From positions 62,001-126,000 of the forward strand of contig NZ_AUBZ01000007.1 in the NCBI RefSeq assembly GCF_000429505.1: 64,000 nucleotides of DNA. The letters are read 5' to 3'. The notes below the pieces were generated by a model, which was given only the letters and a program-made list of their open reading frames with translations, ran no database searches and was not told the origin of the DNA. Both the position numbers and the translations under genes were made by a program. This DNA is from Aliagarivorans taiwanensis DSM 22990. Its GTDB lineage: Bacteria > Pseudomonadota > Gammaproteobacteria > Enterobacterales > Celerinatantimonadaceae. Below, piece after piece: positions 44,944 through 54,373 of the stretch. The stretch's first letter is position 1. Each line of letters opens with the position of its first letter.

Positions 44944-45839
44944 TAGCTTGCCTCCTGTTCGCTAGCCGCAGCGCTGCTGCCAAGCGCAGTCGGATAGACC
45001 GTTACGGCTTGCCCTAGCACTTTAGATACGGCGTCTTCAATCATCGCCAAGGTGGCATGGGAGAACCCACAGCCCGAGCAGGCGCCGGTTAAGGTGACAA
45101 ACACCATGTCGTCGTCGATGTCGTTAAGTTGCACATCGCCGCCATCGGCCTGCAGCTGCGGGCGGATCTTCTCCAGCGCTTGTTCAACCAAGCGCACCTT
45201 GGCGACGATCGATAATGGCTGGTCGGGATCGACCGCGGGCAACTCACTGACGAGTTCAGGCGCCTTAGCACTCTCCTGCAAACACTCGCTTAGCACCCAC
45301 TCAATCTTCTCGTGGCAGGTGGCACAGGCCCCGCCCGCCTTGGTGTAGTGAATGACATCTTCCAGGCTGCTGAGCCCGTTTTGCTGCACCACTTTCTTGA
45401 TCATCACATCGTCGATGGCGAAGCACTTACAGATCAGCTCGCCCTCTTCGTGATCGTCTTCCAGCTCTTCGCCGCGGTAGTCGGCAATCGCCGCGTGCAG
45501 CGCTTCCATCCCCATCACGCTGCAGTGCATCTTCTCCGGTGGCAGGCCATCGAGGTAGTCGGCGATATCTTGGTTGGTCAGCTTGAGTGCCTCATCCAAG
45601 GTGCGACCAATGATCATCTCGGTCAGCGCCGAAGACGATGCAATCGCGCTGCCGCAACCAAAGGTTTGAAAGCCGGCCTCTTCGATGGTTTCATTGCTGG
45701 GATTGACTTTTAAGGTCAGGCTTAAGGCATCGCCACAAGCGATAGAGCCGACATCGCCGGTTGCGTTCGCTTGCTCTACCGGCTTGGCATTTCGTGGTGA
45801 AAAGAAGTGTTCTCTCACCTTTTCGCTATAGTTCCACAT
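44943..45839 (-). CDS. nifU: Fe-S scaffold NifU
   Basis: NifU (298 aa) is the nitrogenase cluster scaffold. It has three parts: an IscU-like N-terminal domain ([40 protein letters not shown]), a central [2Fe-2S] domain ([20 protein letters not shown]) and a C-terminal NifU domain with the CSGC pair ([11 protein letters not shown]). ATG 45839 is preceded by GGGAGGG; the open frame runs further upstream. It is the first gene of the nifUSVWZM unit. Confidence 0.96.
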   Translation of the reverse strand: MWNYSEKVREHFFSPRNAKPVEQANATGDVGSIACGDALSLTLKVNPSNETIEEAGFQTFGCGSAIASSSALTEMIIGRTLDEALKLTNQDIADYLDGLPPEKMHCSVMGMEALHAAIADYRGEELEDDHEEGELICKCFAIDDVMIKKVVQQNGLSSLEDVIHYTKAGGACATCHEKIEWVLSECLQESAKAPELVSELPAVDPDQPLSIVAKVRLVEQALEKIRPQLQADGGDVQLNDIDDDMVFVTLTGACSGCGFSHATLAMIEDAVSKVLGQAVTVYPTALGSSAAASEQEAS

Positions 45840-46019
45840 TGGTTCCCTCCCCACTGTCACAGCTGATGTTATTAGCCTTGATAAGAAGCAACGGACCGGA
45901 AGCAAACTCCAAGCTCTCGAGTAGCGAAGGCAGACTCGGGAACCAAGAACAAGCGGCCTAAGCGGTGGAGCTTAGGTTTGCCTCCGGCCCTTGCTTGTTA
46001 CTGAACTCATAACAGGTGT

Positions 46020-46035
46020 TGCAAGGGGGATACCT
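46020..46035 (-). promoter_or_regulatory. Sigma-54 promoter of nifUSVWZM
   Basis: On the minus strand AGGTATCCCCCTTGCA has GG-N10-GC spacing and a perfect TTGCA at -12. It is 181 bases from nifU, with a NifA box about 110 bases upstream. Confidence 0.72.
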
Positions 46036-46116
46036 ATCGAACAAAATCTGTAAGTTATTGTTTTATATGAGTTTGAATCTAGTTAAGCACAAGAAAAAGC
46101 GTGAGTTAGCGCACAT

Positions 46117-46566
46117 TTATTCCGAGCTTGTGGTGTTTACGACAATCTGTCCGTCGGCGCGTTGCTGCCAACTATAGTGGCGCTGCGACAAGTAGTAGCG
46201 GCTAAGCGACAAACCCGCTGCCAAGCCCACCAGACAGGCGAGCAGGCTAAGCCCCCAGCCCGCTGTCGGCAGGCAGGCCATCAGCATCAGCGGAACAATC
46301 AGCAGGCCGATGAGCGGTGGGACAAACAGCCGCAGCAGCGAGCCAAGGAGCACCCGGTCGTCGCAATGCAGTTGTAGGGTTTGTCCTTCTTGAAGTGCCA
46401 GCCCTTGTTGGGCCAGCTCGACTGGCACCGGGCGGGAGTAGCTTTGCGCCAGACTCACAGTGGCGCAATCGTCTTGCTTGCTACAGTTGCTGCAGGCACC
46501 GAGGCGCTGCCCTTGCAGGCTCAGGCCTTGTTCGCTGCGGGTCACAATCAGTTGCGCTTGCGCCAT
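46117..46566 (-). CDS. RseC/MucC family membrane protein
   Basis: This 149-aa protein has an N-terminal Cys motif LGACSNCSKQDDC, two adjacent membrane helices near residues 75-120 (LLRLFVPPLIGLLIVPLMLM and the following segment) and a short basic tail. That is the layout of RseC, which works with the Rsx/Rnf complex in reducing SoxR. In a nif operon next to fdxB it is more likely to serve Rnf in supplying electrons to nitrogenase. That role is inferred. It is the last gene of the nifENX unit. Confidence 0.82.
   Translation of the reverse strand: MAQAQLIVTRSEQGLSLQGQRLGACSNCSKQDDCATVSLAQSYSRPVPVELAQQGLALQEGQTLQLHCDDRVLLGSLLRLFVPPLIGLLIVPLMLMACLPTAGWGLSLLACLVGLAAGLSLSRYYLSQRHYSWQQRADGQIVVNTTSSE
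46129..46144. promoter_or_regulatory. NifA upstream activator box of nifU
   Basis: TGT-GGTGTTTACG-ACA fits TGT-N10-ACA and shares TTTACGACA with the nifF and nifE boxes. It lies in the last codons of the rseC-like gene. Confidence 0.78.
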
Positions 46567-46600
46567 TGGCTACTCTCCCGGTTAGGTCGTGTTCTGTTTA

Positions 46601-46906
46601 CTACAGCAAAGCGCTGGCTTTGGTGTGGGTCATGCAGTTTTTCGAGCAGACCCGGGCGCAAGCGCCGCAGCCGATACAATCGTCGGCATCGGCCAGCTCC
46701 ATCACCATCACCACGTCGTCATCGTAGTCGTCGTACATTGGGTCATCTTCATCGACTTCCCGCTCGACCAGGTCGAATACGTTACGTGGACAGGTTTTAA
46801 AGCAGCGGCCACAGCCAATACATTGCTGTTGGTCAATTTCGGTAACAAACTCCGGCTCCCATTCAGTACCGCCGCGGGTGCGCCCCATATAGCTTGATGC
46901 AGTCAT
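46601..46906 (-). CDS. fdxB: Nif-specific ferredoxin III (FdxB)
   Basis: This 101-aa protein binds two [4Fe-4S] clusters with CIGCGRCFKTCP and CIGCGACARVCSKNC. An acidic insert (EVDEDDPMYDDYDDD) lies between the motifs. The family is ferredoxin III of nif clusters, thought to serve in cofactor synthesis or electron supply. GGGAGAG precedes the ATG. It follows nifX. Confidence 0.92.
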   Translation of the reverse strand: MTASSYMGRTRGGTEWEPEFVTEIDQQQCIGCGRCFKTCPRNVFDLVEREVDEDDPMYDDYDDDVVMVMELADADDCIGCGACARVCSKNCMTHTKASALL

Positions 46907-46925
46907 CGTGTTTCTCTCCCTAAGG

Positions 46926-47408
46926 TTAATATTCCCATTCTTCTTCCAGCATCTTGGCCAGGCGCTCCAACTGAACCTTGCCCTTAAGCATCCAATTGGC
47001 TGGGCTGTCCAGATACTGTTTATGTAAGTCCTGTAGCAACTGATGGATATCGCTGCAGTGGTCCACCATCATCACCTTGATGCCGGCTTTTTTAAGCATC
47101 AGGGTGGCCGACGCGCCGCAGGCCACGGTGTACACCGCATCGACATCTTGCAGTTGGTCGATACGCGAGCGTAGCTTGCTCTCGTCGTGACCCGCCTGAT
47201 GGCCCGCGCCACGTTGAGAGCTTCGGTGCTTCATCTGCAGCACCTCCAGCAGCTTGGCCTCATCTTTGCTAATGCCATACACCACAAAGCAGTCGGCGCT
47301 ACCGAAATGCTGATTGACCTGTTTACGATCGTCGCTGGCAAAGGCCACCAGAAAGTCCATCTGCTGGCTTTCACCTACCACCTTCAAACAACGCTCAACG
47401 CCCTCCAT
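46926..47408 (-). CDS. nifX: NifX, FeMo-cofactor precursor carrier
   Basis: NifX (160 aa) binds NifB-co and the VK-cluster on their way to and from NifEN. It has the dinitrogenase cofactor-binding fold: VAFASDDRKQVNQHFGSADC at the start with the conserved QHFG, and VYTVACGASATLMLKKAGIK later. It overlaps the end of nifN by 14 bases. Confidence 0.94.
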   Translation of the reverse strand: MEGVERCLKVVGESQQMDFLVAFASDDRKQVNQHFGSADCFVVYGISKDEAKLLEVLQMKHRSSQRGAGHQAGHDESKLRSRIDQLQDVDAVYTVACGASATLMLKKAGIKVMMVDHCSDIHQLLQDLHKQYLDSPANWMLKGKVQLERLAKMLEEEWEY

Positions 47409-48771
47409 AACTCAGATCCTCCGGTTGGAAGCGATAGGGGCTATGGTGGGCAGGCACTTCATCGTGGTGATTGGCCTTGAGCAGGTTGGCCATCTCAAAC
47501 AGCCGCGCTCGCGCCCCTTGGTAGCCCAGTTGCAAGCGTTCGCTGTTGCCAAAACGGTCATGACAGGGGTAGCCCAAACGATGCACCGGCACCGCCGGTT
47601 CGCACAGGTTGGCGCAGTGGGTATTACCCAGCACCAGCTCCACGCTATCCAGTTTGGGGCGCAATGCGGATAAGTCGCCGACCACCACTTCCTTGGCCGA
47701 AAGCTGCTTTAAGGCATGGTTATTTAAGGTGGTCACCACCAGCTGCAGGTCAACGCCAATCTCATCGAGCAGCGCGGAGTATGCCAATACACAATCAGGC
47801 TCGGCGGCGAGCGCCATCGGCGCGGACGACAATAGAAAATGGGTATCCAGCAGCGCATCTTGCAGGCGGCGGCGCTCACGGGAAATCCACGCTGGAACCG
47901 GGTTACCACTGATCTGACACAGGCAGTTGATCAGCGCATCGCTGCTCGCCAGACCCATGCCGAAGACTTGATAAGGGGTGCCAAACTCACGCTCCAATAG
48001 CTGGGCGCTATCGAGTAAGGACTCGCCCAACACCAAGGTATAGCGGCTATGCGGCAACTGACGCAGCTGCTCAAGGCCAGTGCCACCGGTGCTGGTGGGG
48101 CTAAACGAATCGGCGGCCAGATGGCCATCCAGCGATGAGCCCAAATCGGGCAGTGCAATACTGTCGAGGCCGAGGGCATCGCAGTAGCGTTGCAGCAGCT
48201 CCACATCGGCAGCGTTGTAGGTGGAAGAGCACAGCAAAGTGACCAGCGGACGCTGGCTGTCTCTGACTAAGGGTGGTTTCGCGCGTGGCCCAAGCAGCAC
48301 TTGTTCCAGGCAGGCCTTTACCGCAGCGGCGTAGCCGCTCTGTAGCGAGCCGCTAAAGTCGGCGCTGTTCACCGCCACCACCACGATATGGTTAAACTGC
48401 GGATGGTCCTGATAGAACTGGTGCACCAGCCGCTGAAGATCGCAGCCCTGCATCTCGGTCAGCCCGGTACTCATTAGCATGATCATCTCAGGCTGGTGCT
48501 TCTCGGCGATCAGCGCCAGTGCCGACACCACGCTGTCATCGCCGCCCATGACTGCAGAGATCTGATCCACCGCGGTGTTTTGAAACGGCATCGGTTCACG
48601 AAAATGTTGGATAAGGTAGACCTTGGCAAAGGCGCAGCAGCCTTGGCTGCCATGAAATAGCGGCACACACCCGGCCAAGCCCATGGCGGCTAACGCAGCA
48701 CCGGTCGCCTGGCTGGTTTTTAAGGGCTGCTCGACCAAAGGGTCTTTGGCGATACGGACAACATTACTCAT
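47395..48771 (-). CDS. nifN: NifN, cofactor scaffold subunit
   Basis: NifN (458 aa) forms with NifE the scaffold on which FeMo-cofactor is completed. It is homologous to Nif[21 protein letters not shown] carries the cluster-binding Cys, and [18 protein letters not shown] corresponds to the third ligand region. ATG 48771 has AGGAGG upstream and overlaps the nifE stop. Confidence 0.95.
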   Translation of the reverse strand: MSNVVRIAKDPLVEQPLKTSQATGAALAAMGLAGCVPLFHGSQGCCAFAKVYLIQHFREPMPFQNTAVDQISAVMGGDDSVVSALALIAEKHQPEMIMLMSTGLTEMQGCDLQRLVHQFYQDHPQFNHIVVVAVNSADFSGSLQSGYAAAVKACLEQVLLGPRAKPPLVRDSQRPLVTLLCSSTYNAADVELLQRYCDALGLDSIALPDLGSSLDGHLAADSFSPTSTGGTGLEQLRQLPHSRYTLVLGESLLDSAQLLEREFGTPYQVFGMGLASSDALINCLCQISGNPVPAWISRERRRLQDALLDTHFLLSSAPMALAAEPDCVLAYSALLDEIGVDLQLVVTTLNNHALKQLSAKEVVVGDLSALRPKLDSVELVLGNTHCANLCEPAVPVHRLGYPCHDRFGNSERLQLGYQGARARLFEMANLLKANHHDEVPAHHSPYRFQPEDLSYGGR

Positions 48772-50221
48772 CGCGGGCCTCCTGCGCTTTGGCTTGATCT
48801 GTTTTAGGGGCTTTATCAATTTGAGGGGATACGACTGTTTGAGGAGCTTGTTCCCAAGGTGCTGCACTGCGCACATGCGACCAGATTGGGCTCTCCAAGG
48901 TGCGGCATAGCTCTTTGGCAAAGGTCAGCATGCCCGCGTAACCGGCGTATGCGTGCTCGCGCTCTTGGTTGATATCGAGGAAGGGCAGGCGCGCTTTGAG
49001 GGCGGTGTACATGTTACGGCCACCCGCAATCATCAAGTCGGCGTTATGCTGATCCACCGCGCCGAGCAGCTGGCTGGCACCGCCCTGCTCTAGCATCAGG
49101 GCGTCTTCGCCCATCAGCTCGCGGATCTTGCTTTTGTCTTCGGAGGTGGACTTGCGGGTACCGGTCGCCACTACCTCGATGCCCAGCTCTTGTAGTGCCG
49201 AAACCACCGACCAAGACTTCACCCCACCGGTATAGAGCAGGGCTTTTTTACCCTCAAGCCGCGCTTTATAGGGCGCAAGCTGCGCGCGGATATCCGCCTC
49301 TTGCTCGCCGATAAGCTGTTCGGTCTCAGCGATAAGCTGCTCATCGCCCACTAAGCGGGCAAACTCACGCAGGGCGTTGGAGGTATCCTCTACCCCATAA
49401 AAACTGCCCTCAAACCATGGGATCCCCCAGCGCTCTTGCAGATGGCGCGCCACGTTAAGCTGGGCGCGCGAGCACACCACCATCGCCGCATCGGCGCGAT
49501 GCATGGTTTGGATCTCGTGGAAGCGGGTATCACCAGACATACAGCTCAGCACCCGATAACCTAAGCATTCCAGCAGCGGCGAGACATGCCAAAATTCCCC
49601 AGCGATGTTGTACTCGCCAATCAGCACAATATCGTGCACCGTGCGGGATGGGTCGTGCTGCATCACTGGCTTGGCCGGCGGCTCGGCACTGCCGATCACA
49701 TGCTTGACCATCACCTCGCCGGCGATCCGGTTACCGAGGTTCTTGCTGCCGTAAAAGCCCGCTGCATCCACCGGCACCACCGGGATCTCCCAGCGACTCT
49801 CGGCCAGCTTACAGATGGCATTGACATCGTTGCCTTCCAAGGCCGGCACACAAGTCATATAGACAAATACCGCCGGTGGCTGATGGCGCTCTATCACTTG
49901 CTTGATCGCATGCAGCAGGCGCTTCTCGGCGCGCCCCATGATCACGTCTTGCTCGTTCAGGTCGGTAGTGAAGCCAAGGCGGAACAGGTTACGGCCACTG
50001 GCGCGAGTGCCACGGTTATTCCAGCTGTTGCCAGCACAGGCAATCGGCCCGTGCACAATATGGGCGACATCGGCTATCGGCAACAGGCTGATCTGCGCGC
50101 CATCGAAGCAGCAGCCCCCAGCGGTTGCGCCGGGGGTGGGCCTGGCACAGCCACCCTTGTCACCTTTGTTGTCCGGGCAGGCCGGCTCATCCAGTAATTC
50201 TGCAATCTCTTTTCTTTTCAT
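48764..50221 (-). CDS. nifE: NifE, cofactor scaffold subunit
   Basis: NifE (485 aa) is the NifD-like subunit of the cofactor scaffold. It has [14 protein letters not shown] and [20 protein letters not shown] with cluster-binding Cys, then [17 protein letters not shown] 50221 has AGAGGGG upstream; the open frame extends to 50290. The first Cys region ([17 protein letters not shown]) is typical. It is first in the nifENX-fdxB-rseC-like unit. Confidence 0.95.
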   Translation of the reverse strand: MKRKEIAELLDEPACPDNKGDKGGCARPTPGATAGGCCFDGAQISLLPIADVAHIVHGPIACAGNSWNNRGTRASGRNLFRLGFTTDLNEQDVIMGRAEKRLLHAIKQVIERHQPPAVFVYMTCVPALEGNDVNAICKLAESRWEIPVVPVDAAGFYGSKNLGNRIAGEVMVKHVIGSAEPPAKPVMQHDPSRTVHDIVLIGEYNIAGEFWHVSPLLECLGYRVLSCMSGDTRFHEIQTMHRADAAMVVCSRAQLNVARHLQERWGIPWFEGSFYGVEDTSNALREFARLVGDEQLIAETEQLIGEQEADIRAQLAPYKARLEGKKALLYTGGVKSWSVVSALQELGIEVVATGTRKSTSEDKSKIRELMGEDALMLEQGGASQLLGAVDQHNADLMIAGGRNMYTALKARLPFLDINQEREHAYAGYAGMLTFAKELCRTLESPIWSHVRSAAPWEQAPQTVVSPQIDKAPKTDQAKAQEARDE

Positions 50222-50262
50222 TTGCCCCTCTTTGGTTCCCTTGCTGGCAATAGCTAGCACTA

Positions 50263-50278
50263 CGCAAGAAACAAACCT
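50263..50278 (-). promoter_or_regulatory. Sigma-54 promoter of nifEN
   Basis: On the minus strand AGGTTTGTTTCTTGCG has GG-N10-GC spacing and TTGC at -12. It is 42 bases from the nifE ATG. The same site is conserved in the nifE relic at 51.5 kb. Confidence 0.7.
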
Positions 50279-50311
50279 TATATAAGCCACTGTTTTTTAT
50301 GGGTTTTGCAT

Positions 50312-50327
50312 TGTTGGGTTTACGACA
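50312..50327. promoter_or_regulatory. NifA upstream activator box of nifE
   Basis: TGT-TGGGTTTACG-ACA fits TGT-N10-ACA and carries the TTTACGACA half. Its centre is about 70 bases from the expected start site, closer than is usual. Confidence 0.75.
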
Positions 50328-50446
50328 ATTAGCAAGGTTTGAAGGACACACTGCACAAGAATGGCCCTTTACGATGGTGGGATGCATTTAGATGAACGAA
50401 CAACTGGAGATGATGAAGCAGATAAAGCCTCAAGGTGGTCCTTTAC

Positions 50447-50570
50447 AACCGAACAACTTCAGGATACTTATTCGGCGAGAGTTTACAGGCACTCAGACAA
50501 GCCACTGTTCCGCATATCTAGTGGTCTAAATCAAGGAACGGTATTGCGACATGAGGGGTTGTGCAGTGAG
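50447..50570 (+). repeat. Partial, degenerate copy of the dispersed repeat (copy C)
   Basis: CCGAACAACTTCAGGATACT and CTAGTGGTCTAAATCAAGG follow the left half of copy A (3579-3841); the right half is missing. The remainder of the 50.3-50.8 kb gap shows nothing else. Confidence 0.7.
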
Positions 50571-50779
50571 GACTTGGGTTGTTACAGAGTATGAGTGTTT
50601 AAAATTTCGAGTCTTGCGCTTCTTTGGATGCTCCACCCTACGAGCAAGCAGCCCTATCACTCCCATTTGGTGGTACACAGCAAGAACGATGCTGATCCTT
50701 AAAATTTCCCCATTAGTAAGAGAGTTACAGACAAGCGCATCCAAATGCACTTGTCATAGTCAACAACCACGGTGTAGCC

Positions 50780-51199
50780 CTAGCCAGCTAAAACCTCATC
50801 CACAAGGTTGTAGCGGGGCGCTACGGCTAAAACGAAAGCGATGCCTTTGATCAGCCCAACCTCAACCTCCAACCCACTTTTCAAGGCCTCGCCTAGGGCG
50901 CGTTCTGTACAGATAACAGGGATCCCTGACACCACTATCTCTCGCTCCCCCTCTACTGTAGTTAACTGCATGGGTCCCTCAAGACGGTATACAGGGACTT
51001 GCTTCACCTTGGTGTCACTGAGCTTACTGAGCGCAGCCAGTTCTTGGGGATCAGCAGGACGAGAGGACTTGTCTACCAGCAACGATTGAGTAGCGTTTTT
51101 AGCTTCTTTAATGTTTTTGCGTTTTTTAGCATCTTTCAAGCTCTGCTTGAACATTATGTAGGCAAAAATAAACGTCACTAAGCTAAACAATAATTCCAT
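50780..51199 (-). CDS. Hypothetical membrane-anchored protein
   Basis: A 139-aa protein with one N-terminal helix (ELLFSLVTFIFAYIMF), a basic stretch (KDAKKRKNIKEAKN) and a soluble domain with EIVVSGIPVICTERALGEAL. I do not recognise the family. GAAGGTG precedes the ATG. It lies between nifE and a decayed nifE copy. Confidence 0.6.
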   Translation of the reverse strand: MELLFSLVTFIFAYIMFKQSLKDAKKRKNIKEAKNATQSLLVDKSSRPADPQELAALSKLSDTKVKQVPVYRLEGPMQLTTVEGEREIVVSGIPVICTERALGEALKSGLEVEVGLIKGIAFVLAVAPRYNLVDEVLAG

Positions 51200-51414
51200 G
51201 AAACACCTTCACTTTATTTTGAGATAACACACTGCCAGCAGACTAATTTGAACCAAGATCATGAATGCTTTATCTAAACGAGCAATCCACACTCAACTGC
51301 ATATTCGCGTTCTACGATATGCAACAGGCAGCGCCTCAATCTAGCATTTAACCCATTTAAATCAATGGCTTGAAAAATATCATCGGGAAGAAATGTGAGA
51401 GTTATAAGGTAGTC

Positions 51415-51640
51415 GCATAAACTTCGTGGCGCATATTGATGCCAATATTGGGTAGGCTGGTGGTCTCGATTATGTAGGCAACAGACTGATCTGCGCACCA
51501 TCGAAGCAGCAACTCAGCAATCTCTTTTTTATTTGCCCTTTTTGATTCCTTTGCTGGTAATAGCTAGCACTGCGCAAGAACTAAGCCTTTTCTTAACTTA
51601 TTGTTTTTACTGAATACAGATATATCGCAAATACGACATA
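51415..51640 (-). pseudogene. Decayed copy of the nifE 5' end and promoter
   Basis: 51478-51512 matches 50079-50115 in nifE (minus-strand reading [10 protein letters not shown]), and 51513-51585 matches the nifE start and leader 50195-50277, with about 84 bases deleted between them and the start codon lost. The GG-N10-GC promoter core survives at 51574-51587 (minus strand), but the NifA box has lost its ACA half. A stop follows directly after the LLP segment. Confidence 0.75.
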
Positions 51641-51803
51641 GCAGGCGCAAAGAGCTTAGCACCCGTTGGATTGGGATAGGGTAAATGAAAAAGGCGAAAA
51701 CCTGCATTGACTCTAGAACCATACCAGAGTGCATCATCTGTTTACGCCTTCAGCAACACGCTGATTGCGATAGCAATTAATCACCTAAATGAAAGGAAAA
51801 CGC

Positions 51804-51869
51804 ATGAAAGGTAAGCACCTTATCCTGATTGCATTGGGTCTGGTGGCACTAGCGTTAGCAATGACCTAA
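51804..51869 (+). CDS. Small 21-aa hydrophobic peptide
   Basis: ATG 51804 is preceded by AAAGGAAAA. The product is MKGKHLI followed by a hydrophobic stretch of Leu and Ala, enough for one membrane helix. A weak terminator follows. Similar very short membrane peptides occur in gammaproteobacteria; the function is unknown. Confidence 0.5.
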   Translation: MKGKHLILIALGLVALALAMT

Positions 51870-51924
51870 GCCACAGCCTGACCAATATTGTCCAATCCCG
51901 CCGGGTATCTGGCATTTGCTCGGT

Positions 51925-51948
51925 GGGTGCGGCAGTGCCCCTTTTTTT
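51925..51948 (+). terminator. Possible terminator after the small ORF
   Basis: GGGTGC / GTGCCC (two wobble pairs) is followed by C and seven T. Confidence 0.5.
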
Positions 51949-51981
51949 AACTAACCACTATTTTCTAGTACTGATACCACG

Positions 51982-52965
51982 ATGACGACCGACTCACTGT
52001 TAACACTTGGACCAAGCTGCCTGGTTGTTCAGGGTGGCGGGCAGAAGGCGACCTTTGCCGCTGGGGTATTGGACAAGTTTATGGATGAAGGCTTCCACCC
52101 CTTCAGCACCCATATCGGCACCTCGGCAGGCGCACTCAATCTGGCCTCTTACATCACCCACCAGCGGGGGCTGAGTCTGGACTTTATCCTCAACTACACC
52201 ACCAAAGAGCGCTTCTTTGATCTGTGGAAGTTTGTCCGAGGCCGGCAAGCAATGAACCTGGATTGGGCATTTAGTCTAGTGGGGAGTGGCGAGTTTAACC
52301 TCAATGTCGCGCACGGTATTCAGCGCCATCGACAGGGTAAACAAGCATTGGCCTGCGTAACCTGTGCCGATACCTTTGAAGACCACTATTTCCCGATTTT
52401 TTCAGAGAACTGGCTGGAGATCCTAAAAGCGACCTGTGCGATCCCTTTTCTGTACCAACAGCGCATCGAGTTCGCCGGTAAACGCTGGGTCGATGGCTGC
52501 GTATCGGCCAATATTCCGGTCATGGAAGCGGTGCGCCGCGGCTACCAAGACATTGTGGTGATCCAAACAACCCCCTTGCATCACCAACAAGGGCCGCTGA
52601 TGAGTTTCTCACAGCAGCGCACGCCACAGCGCCTGCTAACAAAGTGGTGGCAGCAGCTAAAGACCTTCGACTACGAGCAAGTGCTTAACGATGTAATCCG
52701 CAGCAGTTCGCGATATGCGCATCGAGTGGGCTTGAGTGCCAACCACACCGAGCTGTTAGAAATGCTGGCTAGTCATATCGACAATAGCGAACAGGTCCTT
52801 GAGTATCTCGAGTGCCCCATGCTGGGAGGCCATGTTCAGCGCATTGCGCCAGAGCGCCCACTCCACAGCCGCACCTTACTCAGCGACAAAAATGATATGT
52901 TAGCGGACTACAAGCACGGCAAGGCGGTGGCGACCTTATTCTTGCAACAACGGGGCACAATCTAA
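51982..52965 (+). CDS. Patatin-like phospholipase
   Basis: This 327-aa serine lipase has the oxyanion loop VVQGGGQKATFAAG, the nucleophile elbow IGTSAGALNLA and the catalytic Asp in WVDGCVSANIP. The Ser-Asp dyad is intact. It resembles the cytoplasmic YjjU-type members rather than secreted ExoU. There is no signal peptide. No good ribosome site precedes the ATG. The substrate is not known. Confidence 0.88.
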   Translation: MTTDSLLTLGPSCLVVQGGGQKATFAAGVLDKFMDEGFHPFSTHIGTSAGALNLASYITHQRGLSLDFILNYTTKERFFDLWKFVRGRQAMNLDWAFSLVGSGEFNLNVAHGIQRHRQGKQALACVTCADTFEDHYFPIFSENWLEILKATCAIPFLYQQRIEFAGKRWVDGCVSANIPVMEAVRRGYQDIVVIQTTPLHHQQGPLMSFSQQRTPQRLLTKWWQQLKTFDYEQVLNDVIRSSSRYAHRVGLSANHTELLEMLASHIDNSEQVLEYLECPMLGGHVQRIAPERPLHSRTLLSDKNDMLADYKHGKAVATLFLQQRGTI

Positions 52966-53123
52966 TACCAATCTGGATAAGTTAATGGCCAGATATTGCG
53001 CAGGGAAAATCATTGAAGACAAGGACACGCTTGCCGTAACTAGTGGACTAATTACAAAAGCGCTGACGCTGTCATCGATGATTTTAACCAGCAAGAATGA
53101 TCAGTTACTTATGTAGATTGGTA
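52966..53123. repeat. 158-bp element with terminal inverted repeats (second type)
   Basis: TACCAATCT at the left end and AGATTGGTA at the right end are perfect inverted repeats, with longer imperfect complementarity inside. It begins one base after the patatin stop codon and has no ORF. It is unlike the element at 3579 and 6692. Confidence 0.75.
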
Positions 53124-53185
53124 TAAGCCATGCAAGGGGCTAACATCTGCTATGCTTCACGCCCCGAGCTAACAAGGCCAGTACC

Positions 53186-53392
53186 GTGAACCGTAAAAAG
53201 AAGATTATTCAGACCCTGAAGAAGAAGGCCAAAAAGGCCAACGCCAAGAAACATGGCGCGGGCAGCAGCAAGCCCCGCTATATCTCTAAGGCAGAGCGCG
53301 CGGCGCAGCAGGCTGAGGGCACTGACACAACAGCCACTGCAGAGCAGCCAGATCCTCAAACGCCTTCTGAAGACGAGGCTACTTCTTCTTGA
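53186..53392 (+). CDS. DUF2986 family small basic protein
   Basis: A 68-aa protein beginning NRKKKIIQTLKKKAKKANAK with KPRYISKAERA after it, as in the DUF2986 family of Vibrio and Shewanella. The C-terminal third is Thr/Glu-rich and probably disordered. The start is GTG. The function is unknown. Confidence 0.8.
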   Translation: MNRKKKIIQTLKKKAKKANAKKHGAGSSKPRYISKAERAAQQAEGTDTTATAEQPDPQTPSEDEATSS

Positions 53393-53406
53393 CCATTACA
53401 GCCCCG

Positions 53407-53688
53407 CTACTCCTCTTCGTGTAAGGCAATGATCACCCCGGCTGCCGACTCCAACTGATGGGTGAGCCGGGCACAGCCCATGCTGCGTGCCATTAGGTGC
53501 AGGTCAAAGCCTTCGTGGGTTTGGAAGGGCTCGCGCTCGAACATGTCGTCTTCGCTACAAACGATCATCGGCAGGCCCGGATAATGTTGGCGTAACTGCT
53601 GGATAGCGGCCTCTTCAGGCTTCGCGCTGATCTCGAGGACCAGCTTTTCCAACAGTTGTGATTCTATTGGTGTGTTTCGCATCGACAT
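53407..53688 (-). CDS. Small conserved nif-cluster protein (DUF6129-like)
   Basis: A 93-aa protein with the phrases YPGLPMIVCSEDDM, HEGFDLHLMA and ESAAGVIIALHEEE. Small proteins with this pattern occur next to nifT/nafY in other diazotrophs; I believe the domain is DUF6129, without certainty. AGGAG lies seven bases before the ATG, inside the end of nafY. No biochemical role is known. Confidence 0.72.
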   Translation of the reverse strand: MSMRNTPIESQLLEKLVLEISAKPEEAAIQQLRQHYPGLPMIVCSEDDMFEREPFQTHEGFDLHLMARSMGCARLTHQLESAAGVIIALHEEE

Positions 53689-54371
53689 TCTTGCTCTCCT
53701 TCACAGCTCGCGCTAACGCCGAGCAGCTTTGCCAGCCAGCGCGGTAAGTCACTGCGCATCACGGTTTGTAGCCGCTCAAGTACCGGCTCCGACTCTTGTG
53801 GCAATAGTTGCTTAAGTGGCAGGATATCAGCGCGGGTAAGCTTGGCGGCAGCCGGCCCGCCAATCGATAGGGTCGCCAGCAACTGGCAATCGCTGATTAA
53901 GCTCAGCAAGTAGTCGGTACGAGCATCGCCGTGTAACTGCTCTTCGACCTCGCGCACCGCGCATAGCTGGTAGCCTTGAGCGCTTACCTCAAAGATCAAA
54001 AAGCGCAGGCATGAGCCAAAGTGACCATCGACTTGTTGCTGATTATTAGAGCTCACAGCCAACCGCAACACCGGCCCACCTAGATCCACTTGCGGTGGGA
54101 TGCTCGGCGCTTCCATCGCAGCGACCTCGGCGGAACTTAGAATGGCGTACAACTGATTGACCTGACTACGCTCCACTGTTTGCCCGGCCTCTGCGAACAT
54201 TTGACGCAGTTGCTTGGGGCTGAGCGAGCGAAATTTCTTTTCGCTTAGCGGCTCACCGCACTGGCTAATCAGCAGGTTAATCAGGGCTTTGGTGCCCACT
54301 TCAGGTACCGCTTTGGCGGCCAAAGCCAGGCGCAGTGCCAGGCTATCGCTGATCGTTGCAGTTGTACTCAT
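53664..54371 (-). CDS. nafY: NafY/NifY, cofactor-binding and apo-MoFe chaperone
   Basis: This 235-aa protein has an N-terminal helical domain that binds the apo-MoFe protein (KALINLLISQCGEPLSEKKF) and a C-terminal NifX-like domain that binds FeMo-co (LRLAVSSNNQQQVDGHFGSC; CQLLATLSIGGPAAAKL). The His in DGHFG is the expected cofactor contact. Its leader consists of eight AGGA-containing pentamers. Confidence 0.88.
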   Translation of the reverse strand: MSTTATISDSLALRLALAAKAVPEVGTKALINLLISQCGEPLSEKKFRSLSPKQLRQMFAEAGQTVERSQVNQLYAILSSAEVAAMEAPSIPPQVDLGGPVLRLAVSSNNQQQVDGHFGSCLRFLIFEVSAQGYQLCAVREVEEQLHGDARTDYLLSLISDCQLLATLSIGGPAAAKLTRADILPLKQLLPQESEPVLERLQTVMRSDLPRWLAKLLGVSASCEGEQECRCETHQ

Positions 54372-54373
54372 AG

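Noticed and set aside
46129-46144. Possible objection that the nifU NifA box is chance, because it lies in coding sequence
   Set aside because: Kept as real: the TTTACGACA half is shared with the nifF and nifE boxes and the distance to the sigma-54 site is typical.
50361-50594. 77-aa plus-strand ORF downstream of the nifE box
   Set aside because: It runs through the degenerate repeat copy C and has no protein features.
51274-51501. 75-aa minus-strand ORF
   Set aside because: It overlaps the decayed nifE fragment in another frame and reads like noise; explained as part of the relic.
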